NCBI RefSeq assembly: GCF_002844535.1
Contig: NZ_PJNH01000001.1
Span: 1,054,001 to 1,118,000, forward strand
From: Halalkalibacillus sediminis
GTDB taxonomy: Bacteria; Bacillota; Bacilli; Bacillales; Alkalibacillaceae
Direction of reading: 5' to 3'
Length of the DNA: 64,000 nt
The notes under the pieces were generated by a model, which saw only the letters and a list, made by a program, of their open reading frames with translations, searched no databases and was not told the DNA's origin. A program made the position numbers and the translations under genes. Within the stretch, counting starts at the first letter, position 1. Each line of letters begins with the position of its first letter. This document shows, in pieces, positions 36,083-45,320 of this stretch.

Positions 36083-36547
36083 TTAATCATTTTTTGTCTT
36101 TTGAATCATATCGTTCAATTCCTTCATGAACACATTGATATCCTTGAACTGACGATAAACTGAAGCAAAGCGGACGTATGCAACTTCGTCTACTTCAGCT
36201 AACCTTTCCATCATGAGTTCTCCAATATCATGACTGTATATTTCTGAATTCCCTTGATTACGCAGGTCTTTTTCAACTTCAAAAGCCATTCGTTCAATTT
36301 CTTCAATAGAAACCGGACGTTTTTCACATGCTTTAATTAAGCCACGCTTAATCTTCTCGCGGTCAAAAGCTTCGCGAGTACCTTCTTTTTTCACGACAAT
36401 CAATGGAATTTCCTCTACACGTTCAAAAGTAGTGAAACGGTAATTACACGTCTCACATTCCCTGCGTCGACGAATTGATCGACCTTCATCGACAGGGCGC
36501 GAGTCTAACACTTTTGTGCTTTTTGCATCGCAATTTGGGCATTTCAT
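36083..36547 (-). CDS. nrdR: Transcriptional repressor NrdR
   Basis: 154 residues. N-terminal zinc ribbon with CPNC and CETC pairs (about residues 3-6 and 31-34) and the [21 protein letters not shown] motif, followed by an ATP-cone domain ([31 protein letters not shown]). It senses ATP/dATP and represses ribonucleotide reductase genes. It heads the nrdR-dnaB-dnaI cluster. Unlike B. subtilis there is no speD between gapB and nrdR. Confidence 0.97.
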   Translation of the reverse strand: MKCPNCDAKSTKVLDSRPVDEGRSIRRRRECETCNYRFTTFERVEEIPLIVVKKEGTREAFDREKIKRGLIKACEKRPVSIEEIERMAFEVEKDLRNQGNSEIYSHDIGELMMERLAEVDEVAYVRFASVYRQFKDINVFMKELNDMIQKTKND

Positions 36548-36687
36548 CTATTTTCACCCCGACTAATTTCTATCTTTATTCTTATAATTATAACAAACAT
36601 CGACAACAAGCTGCTAGGCAAATCTTATAGATGTGTTATTTAAGAATACTTTCCAACTCTAAATAGTTAAGCATTATTATTCAACAT

Positions 36688-36730
36688 TATAAAAAGGAGC
36701 GGAAATCTTTCTTAGATTTCCACCCCTTAT
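36688..36730 (-). terminator. Terminator of gapB
   Basis: AGGGGTGGAAATC and GATTTCCGCTCCTT arms (with G-T pairs and one mismatch) are followed on the minus strand by TTTTT, 16 nt after the stop. Confidence 0.8.
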
Positions 36731-36745
36731 ATTTTTCAATATTAT

Positions 36746-37768
36746 TTATATTTTAGAATAAGCAAGTTTTTTTCCAACGTATTTAGCTAAGTCGACCACA
36801 CGGCATGAATAACCCCACTCATTATCGTACCAAGCGAGTACTTTGACTTTACGTTCACCAATGACCATCGTAGATAATCCGTCTACAATCGAGGAATATG
36901 GGCTAGTTGTATAGTCGATAGAAACAAGTGGCTCTTCATTGATTGCAAGAATACCGTTCATTTCACCTTCCATCGCTTGATAAAATGCTTGGTTTACTTC
37001 TTCTGCTGTTACATCTTTTTCTAAGTCAACGACTAGATCCACTAATGAAACGTTTGGAGTTGGGACACGTAAAGCTGTTCCGTGTAATTTCCCTTTTAAA
37101 TCTGGGAGAACTTCATTGATAGCTTTTGCTGCACCAGTTGAAGTCGGAATGATTGATTGGGTACAACCACGTGCACGACGTAAATCCTTATGAGGATTAT
37201 CTAAGTTCTTTTGATCATTCGTGAAAGCGTGAACAGTAGTCATCAAACCATTAACGATACCGAACTGATCGTTCAAGACCTTTGCTACCGGAGCTAAACA
37301 GTTCGTTGTACAAGAAGCGTTAGAAATAACATCATGTGCATCAGCATCATAATCTTCTTCATTAACTCCCATTACGATTGTTCCATCAATCTCTTTACCA
37401 GGTGCAGTAATGACAACTTTTTTCGCACCCGCTTCAATATGCCCTGAAGCTGATTCTTTAGTTTTAAATACACCTGTGGCTTCAATCACCACATCGACTT
37501 CAAGTGCTTCCCAAGGTAAATTTGCAGGCACTCGATCAGATACTTTTTGAATGAGTTGTCCATCTACAGTAATCGTTTCATCACTTGATTGAACTTCACC
37601 ATCGTATATTCCATGTACAGAATCGTACTTGATTAAATGTGCTAAAGTATCTGCTGGGTAGCTCGCATTAATTGCAACGACTTCTACTTCTTCATCTTTC
37701 ATAGCGCGGCGAAAAACCATGCGCCCTATACGGCCGAATCCATTGATTGCTATCTTTGTTTTCCCCAT
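36746..37768 (-). CDS. gapB: NADP-dependent glyceraldehyde-3-phosphate dehydrogenase GapB (gluconeogenic)
   Basis: 340 residues, the same as B. subtilis GapB. Rossmann motif INGFGRIGRMVFRRA at the N-terminus; catalytic Cys in NASCTTNCLAPV (about 151-162). The segment AINASYPADTLAH (about 32-44) has no acidic residue at the end of the second beta-strand, as in GapB enzymes that prefer NADP. The start is ATG 37768 with GGGAGG 8 nt upstream. Expected to run in gluconeogenesis. Two CcpN-like boxes lie upstream. Confidence 0.95.
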   Translation of the reverse strand: MGKTKIAINGFGRIGRMVFRRAMKDEEVEVVAINASYPADTLAHLIKYDSVHGIYDGEVQSSDETITVDGQLIQKVSDRVPANLPWEALEVDVVIEATGVFKTKESASGHIEAGAKKVVITAPGKEIDGTIVMGVNEEDYDADAHDVISNASCTTNCLAPVAKVLNDQFGIVNGLMTTVHAFTNDQKNLDNPHKDLRRARGCTQSIIPTSTGAAKAINEVLPDLKGKLHGTALRVPTPNVSLVDLVVDLEKDVTAEEVNQAFYQAMEGEMNGILAINEEPLVSIDYTTSPYSSIVDGLSTMVIGERKVKVLAWYDNEWGYSCRVVDLAKYVGKKLAYSKI

Positions 37769-37791
37769 CAAAAAAACCTCCCAAATCCATT

Positions 37792-37835
37792 CGTGTTATA
37801 CTTTTGTCTAAAAATCACAAAAACAGTATAACACA
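37792..37835 (-). promoter_or_regulatory. Two CcpN-like operator boxes at the gapB promoter
   Basis: Minus-strand TGTGTTATACT (37835-37825) agrees at every position with the published CcpN consensus TRTGHYATAYW. A second box, CGTGTTATACT, is on the opposite strand at 37792-37802 (10 of 11). The TATACT of the first also looks like the -10 box. CcpN represses gapB on glycolytic carbon in B. subtilis; no ccpN gene is in this window. Confidence 0.6.
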
Positions 37836-37872
37836 TTAAACCTTGAAAGTGCTATCATTTTTAAAATTAATT

Positions 37873-38478
37873 CTAATCAATGTCGATTTCCCACTTTTTG
37901 AGGATATCTTTCAACTGCTGGTTACTTTCTTCAACCGTTCCACCGTTATCTATAATCGCATCAGCGCGTTCACGTTTTTCCTCGATCGAGATTTGTGACT
38001 TGATTCTTTCTGAAGCTTCTTTTTCTGTTGAGTTATCTCGTTCCATCAATCTTTCGAGCTGAACAGAAGGATTCACATAGACAACTAAAATCTTCTCAAC
38101 ATAATCAAATAGTTCACTTTCAAATAACAAAGGGATGTCCATTACGACGGCATCGACATCTTGATTAACATGATGGTCCCTTTGTTGCAACATTTCTTTT
38201 CGGATCTCGGGATGAATGATTCCATTCAGTTCCGTTCTTCGTTCTTCATTCTGGAAAACGATACTCCCCAATGCTTTTCGGTTAAGTGTTCCGTCCTCAT
38301 ATAATACATCTTCACCGAAAGCTTTGACGATTTTCTTATAAGCTTCCTCTCCTGGTTCGACAACCTTGCGAGCTATTTGATCTGCATCGACCACAGGGAT
38401 ATTCCACTCTTTAAACATTTCAGAAATCGTCGACTTACCTGTTGCTATACTTCCCGTCAGTCCAATTACTACTGTCAC
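37873..38478 (-). CDS. coaE: Dephospho-CoA kinase
   Basis: About 201 residues, the last step of CoA synthesis. P-loop IGLTGSIATGKST (about 5-17), VVDADQIARKVVEPG (DAD motif) and the lid region with MDIPLLFE. The start is taken as GTG 38478, 6 nt after AGGTG; an upstream in-frame GTG (38487) overlaps that ribosome binding site. Immediately follows ytaF in the polA-mutM-ytaF-coaE cluster, as in B. subtilis. Confidence 0.95.
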   Translation of the reverse strand: MTVVIGLTGSIATGKSTISEMFKEWNIPVVDADQIARKVVEPGEEAYKKIVKAFGEDVLYEDGTLNRKALGSIVFQNEERRTELNGIIHPEIRKEMLQQRDHHVNQDVDAVVMDIPLLFESELFDYVEKILVVYVNPSVQLERLMERDNSTEKEASERIKSQISIEEKRERADAIIDNGGTVEESNQQLKDILKKWEIDID

Positions 38479-38487
38479 TATACTCAC

Positions 38488-39120
38488 CTACTTTATGAAA
38501 TTCCAGATTCCTATAAATATAAAAATAATGCCGGGTAAAAAAGATAAAGGTTGGACCCAAGAAACAGATCGAATCCATTTTCCAGTTTGATTCCCTAACG
38601 CGAGGAAAAACATAGAGCTGATACCAATCATGCTAGCAGCAACCATAAAAGGAAGTTCAGTGAACCCTACACCAATCCCACTTCCAAGGGAGTCCATAGA
38701 TAAAGCTGTCGCTACAAAAAACGATTCCTTTCCGGTGATAGATCCAGAGTGGTCGACATCAGCTTTGTGAGGTTGTTTTAATATCAACCAAATCATTTTC
38801 AAATTCCATTGTTGACCTTTTGAAAGGGTGTATTGTTTCCACTTCGTCTTTTGTTCCTGAAGCCATTGCTTTAAAATCATACAACCGATGACGACAAAAA
38901 TAACGCTGCCGATATACCTAGACACATGAGGCAAGATCGTCTCGATCAAGTCCCCCATACTATACCCTAGTATGAAACTGAGTCCAGTCATTAAGCCAAT
39001 GATACCATAGGTTGACCCTCCTACGTGAATCGAACGGAGACTGTAGGTCAATCCAAAGAAATAACTATCGAAACTGACAGCAAAACTTAGTAGAATAAGT
39101 ACTATTATTAACTCTTCCAA
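38488..39120 (-). CDS. ytaF: Sporulation membrane protein YtaF (MntP-like)
   Basis: About 210 residues with six hydrophobic segments. It has the cation-exporter-like pattern of the YtaF/MntP group: two related halves with membrane Asp residues (FAVSFDSYFFGLTYSL near the N-terminus; SMDSLGSGIGVGFTELPF later). The start is TTG 39120 because GGAAGGAG lies 6 nt upstream. The transported ion, if any, is unknown. Between mutM and coaE. Confidence 0.87.
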   Translation of the reverse strand: MEELIIVLILLSFAVSFDSYFFGLTYSLRSIHVGGSTYGIIGLMTGLSFILGYSMGDLIETILPHVSRYIGSVIFVVIGCMILKQWLQEQKTKWKQYTLSKGQQWNLKMIWLILKQPHKADVDHSGSITGKESFFVATALSMDSLGSGIGVGFTELPFMVAASMIGISSMFFLALGNQTGKWIRSVSWVQPLSFLPGIIFIFIGIWNFIK

Positions 39121-39179
39121 AAGAAAGCTCCTTCCATAAGCATTCAAACTATCTTATGAAAAGAGCTTTCTCTATGTGT

Positions 39180-40013
39180 TTATTCAATTATCGGCTGGCA
39201 ATTGGGACAGAAATGAGTGCCTCTGCCACCCACTTTTATTTTCTCAATAATGGTTTCGCACATCTTACACGGTTCGGTTTCCTTCGCGTATACGGCCAGT
39301 TGTAGCTGGAACATACCTACTTCACCGAGTGAGTTCACATAAGAACGGACGGAAGAACCTCCTTGGTCCACTGCGTCTTGTAGAACTTTAACGATGAACC
39401 GTTGAAGCTCGACCGCTTCTTCCTCAGTTATTGTATTTGCCCTACGTTCAGGATGGATGTGACTCCAGAACAAAGCCTCATCTACATATATATTTCCTAG
39501 CCCTGTAACGATTGATTGATCAAGTAAAGCGGGTTTAATCATGCGAGTAGTCTTTTGCAATCTTTTGAAAAGATGCTCCGTCGTGAAGCTTTTATCAAAT
39601 GGTTCTACTCCCAATTGATTGATCGGCTTAGAGTCATGCTCTTCACCTATTGCTTTGACATGCATCGTACCAAATTTTCGAACGTCTCTGTAACGTAATT
39701 CTTTTCCATTGTCTAATGAGAAAATGACATGTGTATGGGCATCAACTGGTTCTCCAGCTTCATAAATTCCATAACGACCTTCCATACGTAAATGTGAGAT
39801 CATCACATCGTCTTCCAGGTAAAATAATAGAAATTTACCTAAGCGGTCGATTTTCTGAAACTGTTGATTAGTTATCCTATGTTTGAAGGCTTCAGTATCA
39901 GTCGGTTCCTTGATGATACCGGGATAATGAATTGTAATCGATTCGATTCGTTGCCCCTGGATGATCGGTTCTAATGTTCTTCTGACGGTTTCTACCTCTG
40001 GTAATTCTGGCAA
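39180..40013 (-). CDS. mutM: Formamidopyrimidine-DNA glycosylase
   Basis: 277 residues; removes 8-oxoguanine and nicks the abasic site. Catalytic N-terminus PELPEVETVRRTL (Pro after the initiator Met, then Glu), H2TH domain (about 150-225; LLDQSIVTGLGNIYVDEALF) and C-terminal zinc finger CKMC...CPNC (about 251-273). The start is TTG 40013 with GAAAGGA upstream; this is the only start that places Pro directly after Met. 15 nt after polA. Confidence 0.96.
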   Translation of the reverse strand: MPELPEVETVRRTLEPIIQGQRIESITIHYPGIIKEPTDTEAFKHRITNQQFQKIDRLGKFLLFYLEDDVMISHLRMEGRYGIYEAGEPVDAHTHVIFSLDNGKELRYRDVRKFGTMHVKAIGEEHDSKPINQLGVEPFDKSFTTEHLFKRLQKTTRMIKPALLDQSIVTGLGNIYVDEALFWSHIHPERRANTITEEEAVELQRFIVKVLQDAVDQGGSSVRSYVNSLGEVGMFQLQLAVYAKETEPCKMCETIIEKIKVGGRGTHFCPNCQPIIE

Positions 40014-40028
40014 CGTTGTACATCCTTT

Positions 40029-42653
40029 CTATTTCGCATCATACCACGTGTCTCCATATGAGGCATCAACGACAAGCGGTACTTCCAGTTCAACAGCGTG
40101 CTCCATCGCATCTTGCACGAGTTGTTGTAATTGATCCACATCTTTTTTATCCACTTCAAAGATAAGTTCATCGTGAACCTGTAATAAAAGATTTGCCTTC
40201 AGACTAGACTCATTGAATTTATCCATTACATCAAGCATCGCTTTCTTGATTACATCAGCAGCACTTCCTTGTATTGGTGAATTCATTGCAGTTCTTTCAG
40301 CAAAACTGCGCTTATTAAAGTTTCTGCTTGTAATGTCTGGAAGGTATCTTCTCCGGTTCATAATTGTTTCTACATAACCATCGCGCTTTGCTTGCTGAAC
40401 GATCTCATCCATATAATTTTTAACACCAGGATAACTTTCCAAGTACTTCTGTATAAATTGATCCGCTTCTTTTCTAGAAATCCCTAAGCTTTGGCTCAAA
40501 CCATAATCACTGATTCCGTAAACGATACCGAAGTTTACGGCTTTGGCCTGTCTACGCATATTGGAATCCACCTCATCTGGCTTCACCTGGAAAACGTCCA
40601 TTGCTGTCTGAGTATGGATATCCTTCTTATTGTTAAACGCATCAATCAATTTTTCATCTTTAGCAATATGAGCTAACACACGTAATTCAATTTGAGAGTA
40701 GTCAGCCGCGAAAATGACCCAATCTTTTTCAGATGGAATGAAGGCTTGTCTAATCTTTCTTCCTTCTTCCAAACGAATTGGGATGTTTTGTAAGTTAGGA
40801 TCGATTGAACTTAACCTTCCTGTTTGAGTCAGGACCTGGTTAAACCTTGTATGAATCTTCCCTGTATCTTCATGGACAACTTTAAGTAAACCTTCAATAT
40901 AAGTCGATTGAAGCTTTCCAAGTTGGCGATATAACAGAATTTGTTCAACGATTTCATGTTCGTTCTGTAATTTTTCAAGTACATCTGCAGAAGTGGAATA
41001 TCCCGTTTTTGTTTTCTTGATTACAGGTAACTCCAAGTTTTCAAATAAAATTTTTCCTAACTGTTTTGGTGAATTGATATTGAATTGTTCACCAGCCAGT
41101 TCGTGAATCTTACTTTCAATGACACTCAAGCGCTCGTGAAGGTCCTCCTTCATTTCTTTCAGACGTTCGATATCCGCCATGACTCCTTGATGTTCCATAT
41201 CCGCCAAAATTAGTGAAAGAGGTATTTCTAATTCATAATATAGCTGCTCTTGCTCGTTCTGCTCCAACTCTTTTTCCAGTTGTTCATACAACTTTTCTGC
41301 CATGATTCCTTTTCTGACAACATGTTCGGCAACAGTTTCTTCTTCAGGGACTTTTTGTTTGGCTCCTTTACCGTAAACCTCTTCATTGTAGGAAATGCTC
41401 GTCCAACCATACCCATGTGCCACTGCTGGAATATCATCATAGTTATTTGAAGGGTTAACGATGTAAGAAGCCAGCATAATATCGAAAACTACACCTTTGA
41501 CTTCCAAGCCTCGCCATTTAAGAGCTACCTTCAGTTGTTTAAGCCCTGAGACAATCTTCTGACTTGATTCGTTTTCAATCCATGATTTGAAGGCGTCTGA
41601 TGCTAAAGCAACATCTGTGGGAATAAAATAATTACCGTTTTCGTTACGGATCGCAAATCCTAATATATCACCCTCATGATAGTTTTCATCAAGCATTTCC
41701 ATCATTAAATAATTCTTTTTTGAAAAAATGTCTTCATTCACTTCACGCATAATTTCATAATCGACGTCTTCATATTCAACCTCTTCTGTTTCTCCCTCAA
41801 TACGTCCGATCAAGGAGTTGAAGCCATAGGTTTTAAAAAGTTCCAACACATCACGTGACTGATATCCTTCATAGTTTAAATCCTCGATCGAGATTTCAAT
41901 CGGTGAATCCGTGTTGATCGTTACTAACTTTTTACTCATGAAAGCATCGTCTTTATGATTTTCTAGATTTTCTTTCAGTTTCTTACCTTTGACCTCATCT
42001 AAATGTTCATAGACCTCTTCCAGCGTACCGAATTGTTTAAGCAATTTGACAGCGGTTTTCTCACCCACTCCAGGAACACCTGGGATGTTATCAGATTTGT
42101 CACCCATCAATGCTTTTAAGTCGATGATTTGTTCTTTAGTAATTTCCATTTTTTCTTCAATATAAGCTGGTGTGTATTCCTCGATGTCTGTGATCCCTTT
42201 TCGTGTTAAAGCGACCGTTGTCTTATCTGAGGCAAGTTGTAACAAGTCTTTATCACCAGAATAAACTAGCACATTTTGCTTTTTAGAAGTTGCCTGTTTG
42301 GAAATCGTGCCGATGATATCGTCTGCTTCGTATTGACTAAGCTCATAGTGCTTAATTCCAAAAGCATCCAATAACTCCTTCACGACTGGAAATTGCTCTG
42401 ATAATTCAGGTGGTGTCTTCTGTCTACCGCCTTTATATTCTTTATACGTTTCATGACGAAATGTCGTTTTTCCTGCATCAAAAGCAACCAGCATATGACT
42501 TGGCTGTTGTTCTTCAAGTATTTTCAATAAAATATTAGCGAACCCGTACGCGGCGTTTGTATGTACCCCTTGATCATTGCTCAATAAGGGTAACGCAAAA
42601 AAAGCTCGGTACAGTAAACTGTTTCCATCAACTAGAATGATATCGTCTGCCAC
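40029..42653 (-). CDS. polA: DNA polymerase I
   Basis: About 874 residues. 5'-3' exonuclease domain (about 1-290; LVDGNSLLYRAFFALP, LMGDKSDNIPGVPGVGEKTA), a 3'-5' exonuclease-like domain whose acidic catalytic residues look lost, as in Bacillus PolI, and the polymerase domain with motif A DYSQIELRVLAH, motif B RRQAKAVNFGIVYGIS and motif C LLQVHDELIFEV. The start is GTG 42653 after GAGAGGTG; the nine upstream in-frame codons contain that ribosome binding site. Repair and Okazaki-fragment processing. Confidence 0.97.
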   Translation of the reverse strand: MADDIILVDGNSLLYRAFFALPLLSNDQGVHTNAAYGFANILLKILEEQQPSHMLVAFDAGKTTFRHETYKEYKGGRQKTPPELSEQFPVVKELLDAFGIKHYELSQYEADDIIGTISKQATSKKQNVLVYSGDKDLLQLASDKTTVALTRKGITDIEEYTPAYIEEKMEITKEQIIDLKALMGDKSDNIPGVPGVGEKTAVKLLKQFGTLEEVYEHLDEVKGKKLKENLENHKDDAFMSKKLVTINTDSPIEISIEDLNYEGYQSRDVLELFKTYGFNSLIGRIEGETEEVEYEDVDYEIMREVNEDIFSKKNYLMMEMLDENYHEGDILGFAIRNENGNYFIPTDVALASDAFKSWIENESSQKIVSGLKQLKVALKWRGLEVKGVVFDIMLASYIVNPSNNYDDIPAVAHGYGWTSISYNEEVYGKGAKQKVPEEETVAEHVVRKGIMAEKLYEQLEKELEQNEQEQLYYELEIPLSLILADMEHQGVMADIERLKEMKEDLHERLSVIESKIHELAGEQFNINSPKQLGKILFENLELPVIKKTKTGYSTSADVLEKLQNEHEIVEQILLYRQLGKLQSTYIEGLLKVVHEDTGKIHTRFNQVLTQTGRLSSIDPNLQNIPIRLEEGRKIRQAFIPSEKDWVIFAADYSQIELRVLAHIAKDEKLIDAFNNKKDIHTQTAMDVFQVKPDEVDSNMRRQAKAVNFGIVYGISDYGLSQSLGISRKEADQFIQKYLESYPGVKNYMDEIVQQAKRDGYVETIMNRRRYLPDITSRNFNKRSFAERTAMNSPIQGSAADVIKKAMLDVMDKFNESSLKANLLLQVHDELIFEVDKKDVDQLQQLVQDAMEHAVELEVPLVVDASYGDTWYDAK

Positions 42654-42703
42654 AATTAAACACCTCTCGATTTGATTCATTTCTGTAATTATAACAGAAA
42701 TTA

Positions 42704-44413
42704 TTATTGAATAGTTTGTGGGAGGCGTACAGTGATTGTCGTGCCTTCATCCATTTCGCTCGAAAGTTCGATGCTTCCTTCATGTGCTTCTACAATGTGT
42801 TTCACGATTGAAAGACCAAGGCCAGTTCCTCCTGAATGTCTGCTTCTGCCTTTATCGACACGATAAAAGCGCTCGAAGATTCGTCCTTGTTGTTCCCTAG
42901 GAATACCAATACCTTCATCACAAACTTCAATGATTCCTTCATTATTTTCCAAACGGTATTCACAAATGACTTTCCCCTCATCATTACTATAGTGAATGGC
43001 GTTCGATAAAAGGTTCATCATCATTTGATAAACCTTATCGCGATCAGCATAAAGAACTGGTGCTTCGGTTTCATTTATAATAAAATTAATATTTTTCTCT
43101 TCGATCTTTGAGGATAACACGATTCGTATTTCTTGGACTAGCTGCTCAAATGAGAATTCTGACCTGTTCAATACGAAATGATCTTTTTCCAATGTAGATA
43201 ATTCCAGTAAATCTTGAATCAATTGATTAAGCCGTCTACTTTCCCTCTCAATAATAGTTAAGAAGTTTTCAACCGTCTCTTGATCATGGGTATTACCATC
43301 TAACAACGTTTCAGCAAACCCCTGGATGGAAGTGATCGGTGTTCTCAGTTCATGCGAAACATTAGCGACAAAGTCCTTACGAACATTCTCTAGTTGTTTA
43401 ATATCAGTTATGTCATGACAAACAATGACGACACCTTTCCAATTTTCTTCTTCATTTCGGATGGGTGCTAAGTATACCTCGAAGTAAGTTCCGTCCTCTA
43501 AAGTGACCGATGTCTGCTTTTTCTGCTCCGTGAAGATCACTTCTTGGATGGCTGAATTGAGCTCTTGATGATTAATAACTTCATAGTAAGGTTTTCCAAT
43601 ATAAGTTTCAGTGTGATTGGTGAAATGTTTATAAAAAGATTCATTGGTGAGTCGCGTGATCCCTCGCTCGTTTATTAATAAAAGACCACTGTCCATATTA
43701 TTTACAACTGTTTTCAAACGGTCATTTTGATTCTTATATTTAGACGTGATTGACCCCAAATTTCGAGCCAGACGGTTAACTGCTTGACTCAACTGTGACG
43801 CGATACCATACGGCGCATCATATATACGAGCTTCGTAATCTCCATCCGCCAATCGAGTTGCTGTGTCAGTTGCCTTTTGAATCGGATGGACATAGTTTTC
43901 ATACACACGATTTCCGAAACTCCAGAGAAAAATAATTACTACAACAGCAACTCCAGCAATAATCCACCATATAGTTGCATTTACCATTGATAAGTTTCTC
44001 ATGTCTTGAACGACGACTATTGTTTCCTCTGAACTCATTTGATAGGGATATAAAAGAGAATCTCCATAAGTCGTCCGGCTATTTACGTTTTCTTCTCGCA
44101 AGTGCTGTAAAATGTATAACTCGGCTCCTGCGAAGGTATGTACTTGTTCTTCAGATTGACTATTCTCATAAAATATATTTACTGGGAAAGAACGGCTATA
44201 TTCAGCCATTCCTTGTTGAAGTTCGTTTAACGTCATATCATCACTAATGATCTCATCAGCCACATATGTCGCATGGTCTTCCACTTGGTTTTCAAAAGAG
44301 GCAACTACAAAAAACCTCGCTACTTGGGTGAAGACCACCCCAAGTGCAAGAACAAATACTAAGCTGAGTAAAATATAAATAACTAATGTGCGTTTTTCCA
44401 TCAATTTGTTCAT
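42704..44413 (-). CDS. phoR: Phosphate regulon sensor histidine kinase PhoR
   Basis: 569 residues. TM helix at about 10-30, an extracytoplasmic PDC-like domain (about 35-145), a second TM (about 146-167), HAMP linker (PIQKATDTATRLADGDYEARI), PAS domain (about 235-345), HisKA dimerisation helix with phospho-acceptor His in FVANVSHELRTPITS (about 350-364) and HATPase domain (NLLSNAIHYSN, DEGIGIP, GGTGLGLSIV). Pairs with PhoP; the two genes are 2 nt apart. Confidence 0.95.
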   Translation of the reverse strand: MNKLMEKRTLVIYILLSLVFVLALGVVFTQVARFFVVASFENQVEDHATYVADEIISDDMTLNELQQGMAEYSRSFPVNIFYENSQSEEQVHTFAGAELYILQHLREENVNSRTTYGDSLLYPYQMSSEETIVVVQDMRNLSMVNATIWWIIAGVAVVVIIFLWSFGNRVYENYVHPIQKATDTATRLADGDYEARIYDAPYGIASQLSQAVNRLARNLGSITSKYKNQNDRLKTVVNNMDSGLLLINERGITRLTNESFYKHFTNHTETYIGKPYYEVINHQELNSAIQEVIFTEQKKQTSVTLEDGTYFEVYLAPIRNEEENWKGVVIVCHDITDIKQLENVRKDFVANVSHELRTPITSIQGFAETLLDGNTHDQETVENFLTIIERESRRLNQLIQDLLELSTLEKDHFVLNRSEFSFEQLVQEIRIVLSSKIEEKNINFIINETEAPVLYADRDKVYQMMMNLLSNAIHYSNDEGKVICEYRLENNEGIIEVCDEGIGIPREQQGRIFERFYRVDKGRSRHSGGTGLGLSIVKHIVEAHEGSIELSSEMDEGTTITVRLPQTIQ

Positions 44414-44415
44414 TA

Positions 44416-45099
44416 TTATCCCTCTAACTTATAACCAATACCTCGCACTGTCTTAATCAGCTTTGGTTTTTTTGGCTCATCTTCCAACTTCTCACGTAGA
44501 TGGCTAATGTGTACATCGACAATCCGTGTGTCTCCAATAAAATCGAAATCCCACACATCTTCTAAAAGGATTTCTCTTTTTACTGGCTTATTTAGGCGTT
44601 CTGCTAAAAATAAGAGGAGATCAAATTCTTTCTTAGTGAATTCGACTTTTTCATCGCCCTTGTATACTTCATAAGTTTCTATATTAATGGTCACATCTCC
44701 TGCTTTAATAACATTCGCATTTTCTTTGGTTGATCCGGTCCTTCTTAAAACAGCATTGATTCTAGCTATCAATTCCTTGGGGCTGAAAGGTTTCGTCATA
44801 TAATCATCAGCACCCACGTCTAATCCAGCAATCTTATCTTCTTCCTGTCCTTTGGCTGTCAGCATAATAATTGGTGTATATTCACTTGATTGCCTTAGTG
44901 TCTGGCAAACATCAATTCCGCTTATTCCTGGTAACATCAAATCAAGCACAATTAGATTAAATGACTCTTTTTCAGCTTTCTCAAGGGCTGATTCACCATC
45001 ATGGACAACAACTGTATCGAATCCGGACTGCTTCAAATTGTAGTTAATCAAAGTGGTAATCGACTGCTCATCATCAACTATTAATATTTTCTGGGTCAT
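44416..45099 (-). CDS. phoP: Phosphate regulon response regulator PhoP
   Basis: 227 residues, OmpR/PhoB class. Receiver domain (about 1-120) with acidic pocket DDE, phospho-acceptor Asp in LIVLDLMLPG and Lys in MTKPFSPKEL; winged-helix domain (about 130-225) with REILLEDVWDFDFIGDTRIVDVHISHLREKL. The start is ATG 45099 with GAGGTG 6 nt upstream. PHO-box-like repeats stand upstream, pointing to autoregulation. Confidence 0.95.
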   Translation of the reverse strand: MTQKILIVDDEQSITTLINYNLKQSGFDTVVVHDGESALEKAEKESFNLIVLDLMLPGISGIDVCQTLRQSSEYTPIIMLTAKGQEEDKIAGLDVGADDYMTKPFSPKELIARINAVLRRTGSTKENANVIKAGDVTINIETYEVYKGDEKVEFTKKEFDLLLFLAERLNKPVKREILLEDVWDFDFIGDTRIVDVHISHLREKLEDEPKKPKLIKTVRGIGYKLEG

Positions 45100-45187
45100 T
45101 GACTTCACCTCGTCATCATGAATGAAATAATGTACTTTAACTTTATCATATCAACCAGGAGATTAAATGATTCCTGAACCGAAATAG

Positions 45188-45204
45188 TGTTAAGATTTTG
45201 TAAA
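45188..45204 (-). promoter_or_regulatory. Candidate PHO boxes upstream of phoPR
   Basis: On the minus strand TTTACA (45204-45199) and TTAACA (45193-45188) repeat at 11-bp spacing, as PhoP-binding TTHACA boxes do. A further TTACAC is at 45218-45213, out of register. Autoregulation by PhoP is known in B. subtilis. Confidence 0.4.
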
Positions 45205-45279
45205 TTAATTATGTGTAATTTTCAATATATATTCCGCCTGACCTCTTAACGATAATTTTCCTAATTATTGAGTCAGTTA

Positions 45280-45316
45280 ACAAAAAAAGAGTGACTCATA
45301 TTTGAGCCACTCTAAC
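45280..45316 (-). terminator. Terminator of nhaC
   Basis: AGAGTGGCTCA and TGAGTCACTCT arms are followed on the minus strand by seven T, 7 nt after the stop. Confidence 0.9.
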
Positions 45317-45320
45317 TGTT

